Assembly: GCA_964036665.1 (NCBI GenBank)
Contig: OZ038528.1
Span: forward strand, 16,851,245-16,915,244
DNA length: 64,000 nucleotides
Direction: 5' to 3'
Source of the DNA: Gordius sp. MW1
Taxonomy: Eukaryota; Nematomorpha; Gordioida; Gordea; Gordiidae
The translations under genes were made by a program, and so were the position numbers. Below, in pieces: positions 45,186-57,300 of the stretch. Within the stretch, counting starts at the first letter, position 1. Every line of letters begins with the position of its first letter. The notes beneath the pieces were generated by a model. The model saw only the letters and a list, made by a program, of their open reading frames with translations, made no database searches and was not told where the DNA came from.

Positions 45186-45357
45186 CATAGGCGTAGCCAA
45201 CATTGGAATTAGAGGGGGGCAATATAGATTTAGGGAGGGGCAAAATGATCATGTTTTGAAATTTTAGCCATAATTTCAATAAATTTCCACAAACTTTTGG
45301 TGGATTTAGAGGGGTGCAGCCACCCTTCCCTGCCTCCCCCCCCCGGCTACGTCCATG
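45186..45357. mobile_element. Family A short inverted-repeat element with exact 8-bp duplication
   Basis: CATAGGCGTAGCCAAC to CCGGCTACGTCCATG, flanked by exact GGTGGGGG on both sides (45178-45185 and 45358-45365). Confidence 0.87.
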
Positions 45358-46594
45358 GGTGGGGGATATAGGTAAAGCGGTTATAATTTAGGGAAAGGCA
45401 TATTAATTATACCTAATATATGTAATTTAAAAATTTTAGGGGGGAGGGTGTATATTCCAATAGTTTGTCCTTATGCTAAAGCGAGATTAATTTATTAACT
45501 TCTCATATTTTATCATAATTCAGTCAAAATTTTATATTCATAATTTATGAGCCTACTTAGGAGGAATCGAAGCAGGCAATAATAGAACGGCTAATGAACC
45601 CAGCACATCTCCCTAAAATATAGCTTGCCTAGTTCTGAACGCGTTAAAACTTTGCTAGATATGGTTTAATTATGTACCCGTTTCGTGACAAATTGCATCC
45701 AATTTTCTAAATTATTTCAACAAATTTAATTTTGGAAGGTATAAAAATGGATTATTCTGACTCTGACAACCAAAATTCGTTTAATAGCAAAAAGTAGATG
45801 CAAGCTTTACATGTGTCCTTAAATAAATTAATTTCTCATTCGAGTCCAATTAAAGTTTACTAAATTGATGTGGTGAAGAAAATGGAGGCATCAAGATTTA
45901 TAATTAAAATAACTTTGGTATTTTAATGCATATATTGCCTTAAATGGAATGATGAAAAATTAATATTCTAGCGCGCTAAATTGGTTTTATTTTATACAAA
46001 AACATTCAACTTCAAAACTTATGATTTGATAAAAACAAAGGTATGAAGCTAATTTTTTAGTAGGGTCACGATTTATTAGAAAATATTTTGTGATATAAAA
46101 CTAATATTTGTCCGACCCACAATTTGACATATTTTGCAAACTGAAAAATAATCTTAGAATCTTTTCTCTAATGTAAACGAATTAAATTGTTTTGATATCA
46201 AAGTGTTCGTAAATATTTTATGATCAACTAGACCTTGTTAAAATTACACAAAATCGTAAACCCCAAAATCACTGTAATTAAAAATTACTATAAAAAGTTC
46301 CCAATTCTTTTTGATAAGAGTCTAATCCTTAATTCCTTCTGACTAATTGTCTTCTTCCCTCAAAATTTCTCAGTTCGATAAGACCATCAATAAAACCCAT
46401 TTTGTAATACAGTGAATTTGACATTTCTAATGATATTCAACACAGCTTTGGTCGGGTAAAAAACATTATTAGGATGCTACTAATGTTTTATTGAAACCAC
46501 GCATATCCAGTTTTATCAACCCTTGTCTTCACCTCTTTAAAAGTATGATATCTGACTGCTTCACTTTTTTGGAAGGGAAGGGGGTACTCTTTAT

Positions 46595-46745
46595 CATGGA
46601 CGTAGCCAGGTTTTGGATTAGGGGGAGGGGCAAAACGTTTAAAAGTTCAATTAGAGGGAGACAAAACTAAATTTTTTTTTAATTTTTCAAAATTTTTGTA
46701 TTAAAAAAATTTTTTTCTCGTAGCCCCCCCCTGGCTATGCCCATG
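46595..46745. mobile_element. Family B short inverted-repeat element with exact 8-bp duplication
   Basis: CATGGACGTAGCCAGG to CTGGCTATGCCCATG, 151 bp, flanked by exact CTCTTTAT (46587-46594 and 46746-46753). Confidence 0.9.
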
Positions 46746-48255
46746 CTCTTTATTGAAGGTAAATAATAAAGTGAGGGAAAAGAAAAGAGTTCGTAAGTAA
46801 GAAGTGTTATATAATCGCGAGCTAATCGAAATAATACATGGCAATTAACATTTAGTGGTGAATCCGTGAGCTATATGTGATAGGTCAATTAACGTCGCGA
46901 AGTAGTATGCCGCGAGTTATATAAGGTAATATAAATGAGTCAATTAAAGAAGTAATATGCCGCGAGCAATCAATTAAATATTATTGGTTACTACACACTC
47001 ATTTTGCTATAATTTAAATCAATTTTTCTTGTTCATAATGAGCCCATGTGGCCCCAAATATCGGCACATCTTCCCTCCCACTTTCTTAAGTCAAGATGGC
47101 AGGCCATCAGCAAAACCAACTTTCATACAATGGATTTAACTTTTCCAAAAAAACGCTTATGCATCTGTGGGGAAGAAGCAATCGACTAGACGACGCGCAC
47201 GCTAGTTGGAGGGGGGGGGGTAGGTAGGAAGGGTTGGAGGGGAAGAATTCTGTTGCGCACTAGTGTGGTGGTAAGGGGAGAAAAACAACGAGGCTGGGGG
47301 GGGGGCAGGGGGGTTGCATGGGTGCTAGGGCAAAACGAAATCATAAACAATGGTCACGGAAGTCATAGATTAATTTGGCAGGGCTCTATATTTTATAAAG
47401 TAGATATTCATTTTAATAACAATTCAGCTCTTAATAACAAAATTTTGACAACAAATGCAGTCAGGGTAGAGATTGAACACTGAAAAAGGAGCCAGTTCAT
47501 TAAAAAATTAATATGGTTTCGTAAATATGTTTATAAAAAGTTTTATCTTCAAAAATAAAATGGACTAGTATGGAAAGTATTAGGATGTATTCTATAGAAA
47601 GTTTCCACACAATAATCAAATCTATAATTTTTATTATGGTAAATTTTCCTATCACATTAATCAAAGAAATTCAATAGCATGTCATAATTATGAAGATTAT
47701 ATACATAACTAAATTGCATTTTTAAGTTTTGATAAATGGGATATATATATATCCTATATTATTTAGTAATTTACATTTTACATCAAAACCCTGCCCCCCC
47801 CTTAATTGGAATTCGTACTTCCTGTTTTCTATGTGCAATTTCAAAGTACATAAAAAAAATACTGCTAGCAACTAAAATAATAAATACTTTTCAGATCAAC
47901 CCATTATATAGATTTAATTATTTAGGGGAAAAACACAACTATCTCTAGCTAAAAATAATATTTTGACTTATTTAAAAATATATTTTAATAGGGAAATTTA
48001 GAGTAGATACATAAGCTGTTTGGATGTAAAGGTAAAGCTTTATAGTTTTCATATTAACATGTATTAAGTATAATTTTTACCTTATATGTTTGACATGTGT
48101 ATGACCCTATCTTGATATAAATACAATAGGACGGCAATCACTTGAATTATTTATAAGTTAGATTATAATTTTGCAAGCCTACTTAAATAGATTAATGGGG
48201 CATCCAATATGATTTGTAATCAATAGTCCTAGAGCGGCTTTTTTGAACTTAAAGT

Positions 48256-48354
48256 ATGCAAACTGGCAAGGTTGCTGACATATTCAATGCCTGTCAAAAA
48301 TCCGTGTCGCTACATCCAAGTTTAACAAAAAAATTGAAATATTTATATGATCAA
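48256..48354 (+). CDS. CAP-G exon 1
   Basis: MQTGKVADIFNACQKSVSLH to LTKKLKYLYDQ. In-frame TAA six bases upstream of the ATG supports this start. Phase 0 out (GTAGAT), then a very short intron of 33 bases. Confidence 0.82.
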
Positions 48355-51300
48355 GTAGATTAAAACAGAATTTATATAATTTTTCAGGAAGAAGATAAGG
48401 AATTGTTTTGGGAAACTATCATTAATATTGTCAAACGTTTTTTAATCTGTCAACATCGAGATAATCCCATAGAGAGTGGAATTACATTTATTGGAAATTT
48501 TTGTGCATTGGTTGTTGAAGATGCTTATGATTGTGTTGATACAAATGAGCCGAAACCAATCATGCTTAGCTCAACTGTCCATATATTCTTTTCATTTCTT
48601 GTAGATAACATTGCAGCTACAAGTAGTATTGTAATAATATGCATTTAAGTTGCTTATATAAGTATAGATAAGATTTAGGGTTTGTCAAATATTTCATATG
48701 ATTTTCAATTTTATGGGCGAAAATATTGAGATTGAAGAAAATATGTATGACATGATATATAAAAAACTATTACCAACTCTCAAAGACAAATCACCATTGG
48801 TGAGAACTTATTCAGTATTAGCCACTACACCCTTTCAAGATGTTAATAACCTTAACTGTCCAATAACAAATGGTAAATATTAATTGCATTGCAATTTACT
48901 CTCCAAGCTTCTCCGTAAAACATCAACATTTTTTTATAATTGCATCAGATAGATTGTTTATACTTTAGTATTATGAACACTTTCAATGATTTTTTTTTAT
49001 TTTAATTTAACCCTTAGTTGGTCCTACATTTTTCCTCACACAGACATTTATCTTACTTTATTTTTAAAATTATAAAGATTGCAAATTTGTAATTACACTT
49101 ATTATTTAAAATTTTCGGCTTACTTTGAACCCATAAAACCACTTTTACCATAAGTTTACATTATATAGCAATTTAAAGGTGATTTTTCATGGTAAATCAC
49201 CCCAAATATTTAGGCAATAAAATGGATAGTAATAATAATACATGATAAATAGTTTGCAATGTTTATTTTAAAAAATGAAATTAATAAGTCCTTAGGCCAA
49301 AAAAATTTAAGGCTGCAAAAACTATAAATTTAAGGTATGTAATTTTTTAAGAAAGTATTTCAGATTTTAAATGCTTATAATTTATGTGTAATGCTGAAAT
49401 TTGAAATTTTATATATAATGCTTCATTTTTGATATTTAATTAAAATATTTTGGTCATATGAATATAAATTTATTGTTTCAACAAATAGTCAGTATTTTTG
49501 TAGAATATAACTTATTTCAGGATAAAATCACAATATCATTTTTTTTATCCATATTTAAAATTTATAAAAAATACATAATATAAAAGATAAAATCATACAT
49601 TGATTTATTTATTTAACAGAGTTTTTATTCATGTTAAGTCATGATCCATGTCACTATGTCAGAAAAAAGGTTTTATCCAATATATTATTGTACAAGCTTA
49701 CTTTACCAACCATCATCAAACAATGTAGAGATCCCAATTTAAAAATACGAAAATTAGTTTTTGAAATAATAGCAGACAAGGTACCATTGAAATATATAAC
49801 AATATCCCAAAGATTGGAATTGTTAGAGACTGGCTTATATGATAAATTTGGTAATTTTAGTTATTATGCTATATTTTCAAGCTGCATGATACTTGTATTT
49901 ATAACATTTAATTTGTGGTATTTTTATTTTGTAGAAGTTATTAGACAAGTATGCTATGAAAAATTGGTTAAAAAATGGTTATCCCATTTTGAGAACAATA
50001 TTTTAAGTTTACTAAGCTTTTTGGATTTACAGAATTCCCAAGGTATAACTGTGACACTTCTAAAACTTTACATTAATGAACACAATTCCAATCCACAATT
50101 TCTCTTCTCTCAGTTGTCATTTGATCCACAAACGTAAATATAATATCAACCATTAACTTAATTTCATGCCAAAATTATTTTTTAGACATCTGCTAAAAAT
50201 ATGTGACTGTAGTTATTTTCATTACCACATGAATGACACCAAAATCATGGATACAACTAATGCAATTGAAGCTTGTGGGAATAAGTGCTACTTGGCTGAA
50301 GCACTTTTTTATTGGACGTACCTCATTTCTCACTTTAAATCTTTGAGTCTACAAAATGCCAAGTCTATAGCCTACGAACTGATAGTGCCATCAAGCACAT
50401 CCATTTTAGTTGATTGGATGGAATTGTAATCATAACATTAATAAATTTAAAGATAAAATTAAACTATAAATTTGCTTATAAGTTGACAAATATTATGTTA
50501 TAGATAAAAATAGCCTGGATTTTAATCTAAATTAACAATTAAATATAAAAATTTTTATAACATTCATTATATCGATATCACAAAGCAAAGGCTTAATTGG
50601 TAAATTTTAACCCTCCACAAATATTAAAATGCTGCTTATACTTTGCTTTTGCCTTGATATTCTTATTGAAATTCTGACTTTTTATACTTTGCGAATATTT
50701 TTGTAATAAATGTTAAGTTATTCCGCCTAAATTTATACAGATACGTTTTGAAGTTTCTTAATGAGGAGCGTCAAGACAGCGATACATCAGAGGACGATTC
50801 AGTGGAAAGAACGATGAAAAATCAGAGAAAAATCTTTATCATGAAACAATTTTTGATTTTGTTTCACTTGATAGATATGTCCGACGAGGCAGGCAGGTAT
50901 AGTACTATTTCGTTTAAAGCCTCATCTAAAATGTGTTTAATAATGACCTTTACCATGACTTGGTTCAAAAAATTAACCAATGCCTATGTCATGCATTAAT
51001 CTCACCTATTAGTTTTATGTGGTTTTATGTCCTGATTTCTAAATTAAATTGAATAAAATGGCAAACAGATGCAGTTTAATTATTTACGAGGCCTAGTTAA
51101 AACACAAATTGCCAAGCAAATAAAAATTTGCCTTCCATCTTGTGCTAAATTTTTATAGTGCGACGAGAAATTAGATATTATAACACTACGATAGTGTTGT
51201 AAAAGGGGCTGGGTTTTGTTTGGTCAGCCCTTGGTTTTAGTCGACTAAACATAAACAGACCACAAATTTTTGGTCTATCTTTATTAGTCGACCACCAAGC

Positions 51301-54300
51301 TTAGTCGAAATTTAAAAAATAGACCAGTGTCGATCGTTAGTCTTAGTTAAATCAAAGGTCGACCAAACAAAACTTTGTGGGCAATATGCTTTTAAGCATG
51401 GTTTTTGTTTTTCGAAAGGAAACGGCTGCTGCAATTTTTGAAATCGGCCATCCCCAAGTTGACGACGGCTACAGATAATTACATAGACGACGAGTTGTGT
51501 AGAGATTTGGTGAGAACGTTTGCCATGTGCCATTACCTAAAATCCGAAACCCCATGCCTTGATACACACCGTGCTAACGGCAAACCTCCTACGAGTAGTT
51601 ACGAAGACCGGGAGAATTTTACAAACATCGCCAATCACATTTGGGTACCGATTTGTGTGAAATTTTGCATGTTTTTGTAAGTAATTTTGTAGGCAATTGG
51701 TATAAAATATAACCCTTGGATTCACATCACAGCTTTTTTAATTGGGCTGAGTTATTCTTATAATCTTAGCACTCAGAAGCAAAGGTTTTAAGACTAAAAT
51801 CTGCAAAATGTGCTAAGTTTTGGTGGTGAATCCTTTATTCCATTAGATATTTTTATATTTAGGTAATTTAATTATTTCATGTTTAGCTCATTTAGTTTAT
51901 ATAAAAAGTTAATTTTAATATTTAAATTAACAAGTGATTAATTAAACCATCTGAGAACATTTGCAAGGTTCGGTGACTTGTATACTAAAAAACTAAAGTT
52001 TCTTATAAAGTGGAATATACAAACTAAGGGTGCGTCTTAACACGCGATTTTGAATCTAGATTCAAAAAGCGAATGCATGTTAAAACATAGCCGCGTCTTA
52101 ATACGAGCGTCACTTCATTTTGTTCTGTTTTTGTGTTTTTGCTCATATCCTATAATTACGCTTATTAATGCATATTCATATGGTAACTAAACTAAAACTG
52201 TTGATTCCATGACATATATGTCGCATATTTAGACAAACAGAAATATGGCGCCATGAAGTTGAATCGTATATTAAGACGGGCCCTAAGTCGTCCATAATTG
52301 CATTTTGACTTATCAAATATTTAAAAAGTAACACAATACCAATTTAGAATCTCTTTAAATCCGTTTGTAACCCTTTTTGATGTTCTAGGTGAACGATAAG
52401 TCCTCCTCATTAGCCAACGAACGAAGCATTTACAATGGTTCAGATTTTGCCTTAATACCCAACGTTTTGGAAATCATTTCTGACATTCTGCATCCCCTCG
52501 AACCTGAGCAAGAGGTTTGCACTTAGTTATATATTTAAAAATTCAAGGTCCTTAAAATCTAGTATGGTATAAAGATTAATGTCAATTATTTATAATATTT
52601 ACATTTTAGCATGGGATTATGCTAGATTTGAGGATTTTGTATTACCATAATAATTAATTGCTATGCAATTTATGGGCTCACTTTTGTTGTCCTGTCGTAT
52701 CCTGTCCTGTCCAACTTGTAATTTTTGCACAATTGCCGTGGAAACTTATAACGGTTTTTAATTTGTTTTCGCAAATAGACTAGCTCATGACCGCTGTTTG
52801 GCTTTAATTTTTTGACCTCGCCCGAGCTCAAATTCCATTATGCTTTATACATAAATTTCTTTTTGCAACTTTTGTAAACTAGCTATATAATTCCTTGCAA
52901 ATTAATGATGACCGTTGCTTACTTCTACTTTATCTGACCCCGGCTAAAGGCCAAAATTTTGTATTTACATTTGGTAGATCTCATTGTAATTTTACTATTT
53001 TGTGCCATCGATTTAGCCTCACAAATTAGCTGTGCCTCCTTCTGGACCCCGGTCAAAAAGTTTTGGTAACCATATAGGCAAGAGGTAATAGTGTAATTTT
53101 AATTACTGAACAACCATTTTATTCTACATTGGCATTATGGCAAGTTTTTAGTTAGACCATCTAGATTTTAAATGGTGAAGAATTGTATCTATATGCAAAC
53201 TCTTGGTTATTGGGTTAGTTTGTAGAACGATTTTGGATAATAGTTTTTGATCGCCCCTTCTTTGAGTACATTTGCATTATCAACTATATTAGAGTGATAT
53301 TTCATCAATTTGCCAATTGTTTTTTTTAATTCCATTTAAAGTTTGGCGTGTAAATTTATAAATTAAGTCAGAATTTGCCATTAAGTCGCGATTTTTTATA
53401 TTTCCCTGTTCTCATCGAAGGATCAAATTTTACAGGTTGTTCTTCCAATTAAGTTATATACCAAGAGTAAATTACAAATAGTGTTGGTAAGGATAACTTA
53501 ACGTTTAAAGCACATTTAATCATTGCTAAGTATAATTGAGAAATAATTTGCCTTTCGATAAACCAGCGAAACTATCAAAGATCAACTAAAAGGTATGCGA
53601 CGTTCGGATAAGATTACAATTTATAGCAGCGATAATGCTGGAATTCATCAAAAAGCTGAGGCTAGGGATCGCAATATACCCACGACAACCCTAAAATATG
53701 CCTTGACTATCGCTTCGGAAACCTTTAAGATCTACGTTTGCCATCGCAAGATCGGGCCAGTGGGTGCTGGTCAGAGTGGAGATGCATACTCCAGGCACAA
53801 CCTAGCCCTGCTCAAACCCCTGTATAAACTTTTGATAATTCCCGGCCTAGCCTGTCACGAATCTAGCATGGTGCGGGCTTTGGCGTTCGAATGCTTGGGC
53901 GCGATGTGCATGATGGACCGAGAAATGGTGGCCACACAGTTCCCCCTCTTCATACAAGTAGGAGGATGGAGTTTAGTTTAAACCTTTTAACCGCGATTTC
54001 GCTTACATAACCTAATTGGTGTTTTGCGGAATTAACTTAGGGCTGGCTTGTCTTAATATCGGATTTTGCTGCGCAGCAAAAATCGCCGTACGGGTTATAA
54101 CTTAGTCGTGTCTTAACTTTCAATTCACGGCAGATTTACATTTCAGACGCCTAACATAACAGCGATTTAGTAAGATGCAAAATTTTTCTTAAGCTTAAAT
54201 GTTGTATGTTTTAAATTTTTAGGTATCAGCAAAGTTTAGATTTAATCTCAAGATTTTTTTTTGATCATTAAAATAACTTTATTAAATGGTATACAAAAAA

Positions 54301-57300
54301 TTACATATACGACTAAAAAAATATAAAAACGCGCTATAACTAAACGGATGGCATTGATCCGTGTATATAAATCGTGTTGAATTTAACGATTTCCACTGTG
54401 ATCTTTTGCCTGATAAATAAGTACTCTTTCAAATCTAAAGAGACGCTGGAGATCGCTTTTCCAATTTGTTTCAGGAGAGCGAGAGCTTCAACGCCTAACT
54501 TTCCAATTGTGGTTGCCACTGCGGGAATGAATATTGAAATAAACAAAAGAAACGTTTTTAACTATCAAAAAACAAAATATTAATAATTACAACCGAGTTT
54601 GACCCATGAAATTGAATAGAATATTTTTCGCGCGATTTGTATATTCTGAATCCAATATTAAGACAAGATATTAGAAGGATTTTAGAGAGAGGGTAATGTT
54701 TTTGATCTCTCATCTTAGCTTTCTTATATATAAGGGGGGGGGTTCAGAAGCCTTAACAGTTTAAAGGAGCAAAAATAATTGCTATGTATGTAATCGTGAG
54801 CAACTCTATAGTAGCCTTTTACTTTGAGACTTTTTTATTTTCATTTCTGAAAGGCGCGATTAATCTAGCATACTACACATGTCTTCTCGGTTATAATGTC
54901 ACTAATAAAAAAATTTGTGGATGGCTCTAACTCTGTTTTTCATCTTAAAAAGTTTTAATGAATGAACTCTTTACGTGAATCTCGTTGATTTTAATTTATT
55001 TTGTTTTTTACGAAATAAGCAGCTTAATTGTTATGTTAAATTAGCCGCTGGACATCGACGCTGACGTGGTGAAAGAAGCTGTGCTCAAGGTACTGTTTGA
55101 TCTGTACATCATGTATCCTCCCAAAACCGATTTGCCATCTATAAACAGCAACCAGTCAACGCCAGGTACAAAAGAATCAATAAAGCAGGCTTGCTTATAT
55201 GAAACATTGGCCTATTTAATTTTTTACCAATTGATGGTTTATATAATGCGTTGTTAAGTTTATAGATTTAAAAGGACCGTTTTCAATCAGCTTCCATTTT
55301 GTTTTCAGTTATTTTTCCTTGTTAACATGTTTTTTTTAAAATATTTAGTATGTTATAAATTTTGACACTAAAGTTTTCGTAAAATGGTTGCAGTGTAATC
55401 CTTAAAACAATATTTATGTCCATTATGATGTATGTTCATGCAAAATCGTAGGTCCAATAATTTAGTGTATGTTATCACTAAATATAAAATCAATAAACAA
55501 ATATTTGTGATTTATGTAATAATACAATTGCATTAAGCAAATAATTTGTAATATGCATAATACCATATAAAACTATTTTATTTTAGTCTAGTTAGTGATC
55601 TATAATATACTTTTATATAATCCTGGTCTGTGTATGAAAATTAAATTCACGTTTATTATCCTTTGATAGATGAGATGGCTTGTGCCGAAGATCATAATGG
55701 ATCCGTGATTGACCCAAAATTTGCTCCTGATTATTTGCAGGACAAGCTGATAACGTTTTTGGATGCAGAGGTAAAGTTAAGAAATATTGTATGTTGCGAG
55801 AAAAGTCCAAGTTGTGGTTTGCATAATGTTCTGCGCTTACAACCAAGCATTGACCGTGAATAACACATAAGCTATACTTATTAAGGCAAATACAAATGTC
55901 TTAAAAGCACCAGACAAAAGAAACATTCGGTAAAAAGTTCATCACGTCCATTTATAATTTAGTATTTATTAAGTAAGTTAAGCCGCCATTTTTGGGTGGT
56001 TTTTTTTGCAAGATGCGTGCGCACCTGTGCAATGAATAATTGTAAAGGTTAAGAAAGAATAGTGAGAAGATTAAGGGACTATCTTTCCATATGTTAGTTT
56101 AACCTTTTATCATTCAACGATGTGAATGGCGTTTAATTTGTTAATATATGCCTCAAACATATCATACTACATTCTTATGTAATAATTATAATTTTATGTA
56201 TTATTAGTTTATTTTTATTGAATAGATATGGCCTATTATTTAATATGTAAACAAATATTAGAAATGCAAATGATATCATTTTTGCCTTCATTAAATTACT
56301 AATTTAACACTTTAGTCCCCCAAAGACTTACAAATCGAATGTGGCAAAGGATTAACCAAGTTAATACTATTTGGGCGTTTGCATTCGCTTCGCGTTATGC
56401 AAAAGTTAATGATCATCCCTTTCGATAACGCTTACGCCCACAATCCTAGGCTCCAAAAGATAATCAACGCTTTCCTCAACATCTACTCCCTTCACAACGC
56501 GTAAATTAATATTTAGGAAGTTAATCATTTTGATTTATAATTATATTTATACAAGTTTCTTGTATTGATAAAAAAGGTGTTGCTATTCCTTTTTATCGGG
56601 CTAATGTTCACCCGTACAGCTTAATTTTTTTTTTCGAAGCTATAAAGTTTATAGGCTATACTTATTTTTGGATAAAAGAGGTAGCAAATATTAATAAACT
56701 TTAACACATTTATAAAGAAGTATATAAAAGTCCTCAAACTGCTTAATATATAAATTAATTGATTGAGATTTTTATATAAGTATTCTTTTTTAATAAGCTG
56801 GCGCACATTTTAATAATTATATGTTTTTCTTTCAAAATTTGTTCCTTCAGTGTAATTGAAGAATATGTTTGAATTTAAAATAAGATTTTATTAACCTATT
56901 TATAAATGACCTGTAAAATTTCCTGATAGTTAACATACAGGTTACTGCATGTACAAATTTTAGAGTGTATTTGCCTGCCCAAATCTAAAGTGGCAACACC
57001 AAAAATACTTAAACAACCTTAAATTTTCCCAAGTGTTTGTATCAATTGAACTGCCAGAAGATCGCAAAATCATATTTGAATGTTGTTTTGTCTCATAACT
57101 CTCCATTGATACCCATTTAATTTTTTTGCATCGGTGTTATATTAAGGTCTAACCAAAGAGTAACCACCAAAGTGGCGTGCACACTGATAACCCAGATGCT
57201 AACCCAAAAGTTGCCTTACCTCAACAAACCCAATATGGATGAATCGAATAAAGTTGATGATAAATTGACCCCCAGTCCCACCGATGTTTTTGCCGAAGAA

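Larger units (their letters stand above)
40304..48255. other. Intergenic region between the divergent integrin and CAP-G genes
   Basis: About 8 kb upstream of both genes, so both promoters and any 5' non-coding exons should lie here. I see no convincing coding exon. It contains the nested short elements near 41330-41640, single copies at 45186 and 46595, a worn family A end near 42985-43020, and G/C homopolymer runs (43570, 47200-47310). Open frames here are short and lack family motifs. Confidence 0.6.

Noticed and set aside
47253..47483. 76-codon open frame on the plus strand near G-rich runs
   Set aside because: Low-complexity glycine and arginine start from G runs, no family motif, no splice context.
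40304..48255. Shared bidirectional promoter for the integrin and CAP-G genes
   Set aside because: The genes are divergent, but the start codons are about 8 kb apart with many repeats between. Nothing in the sequence shows a shared control.
53436..53486. Possible extra CAP-G exon with TTTTACAG acceptor and GTAAGG donor
   Set aside because: It is phase 0 to 0, so it does not repair the exon 9 to 10 phase gap, and its 17 residues match nothing I recognise in CAP-G.
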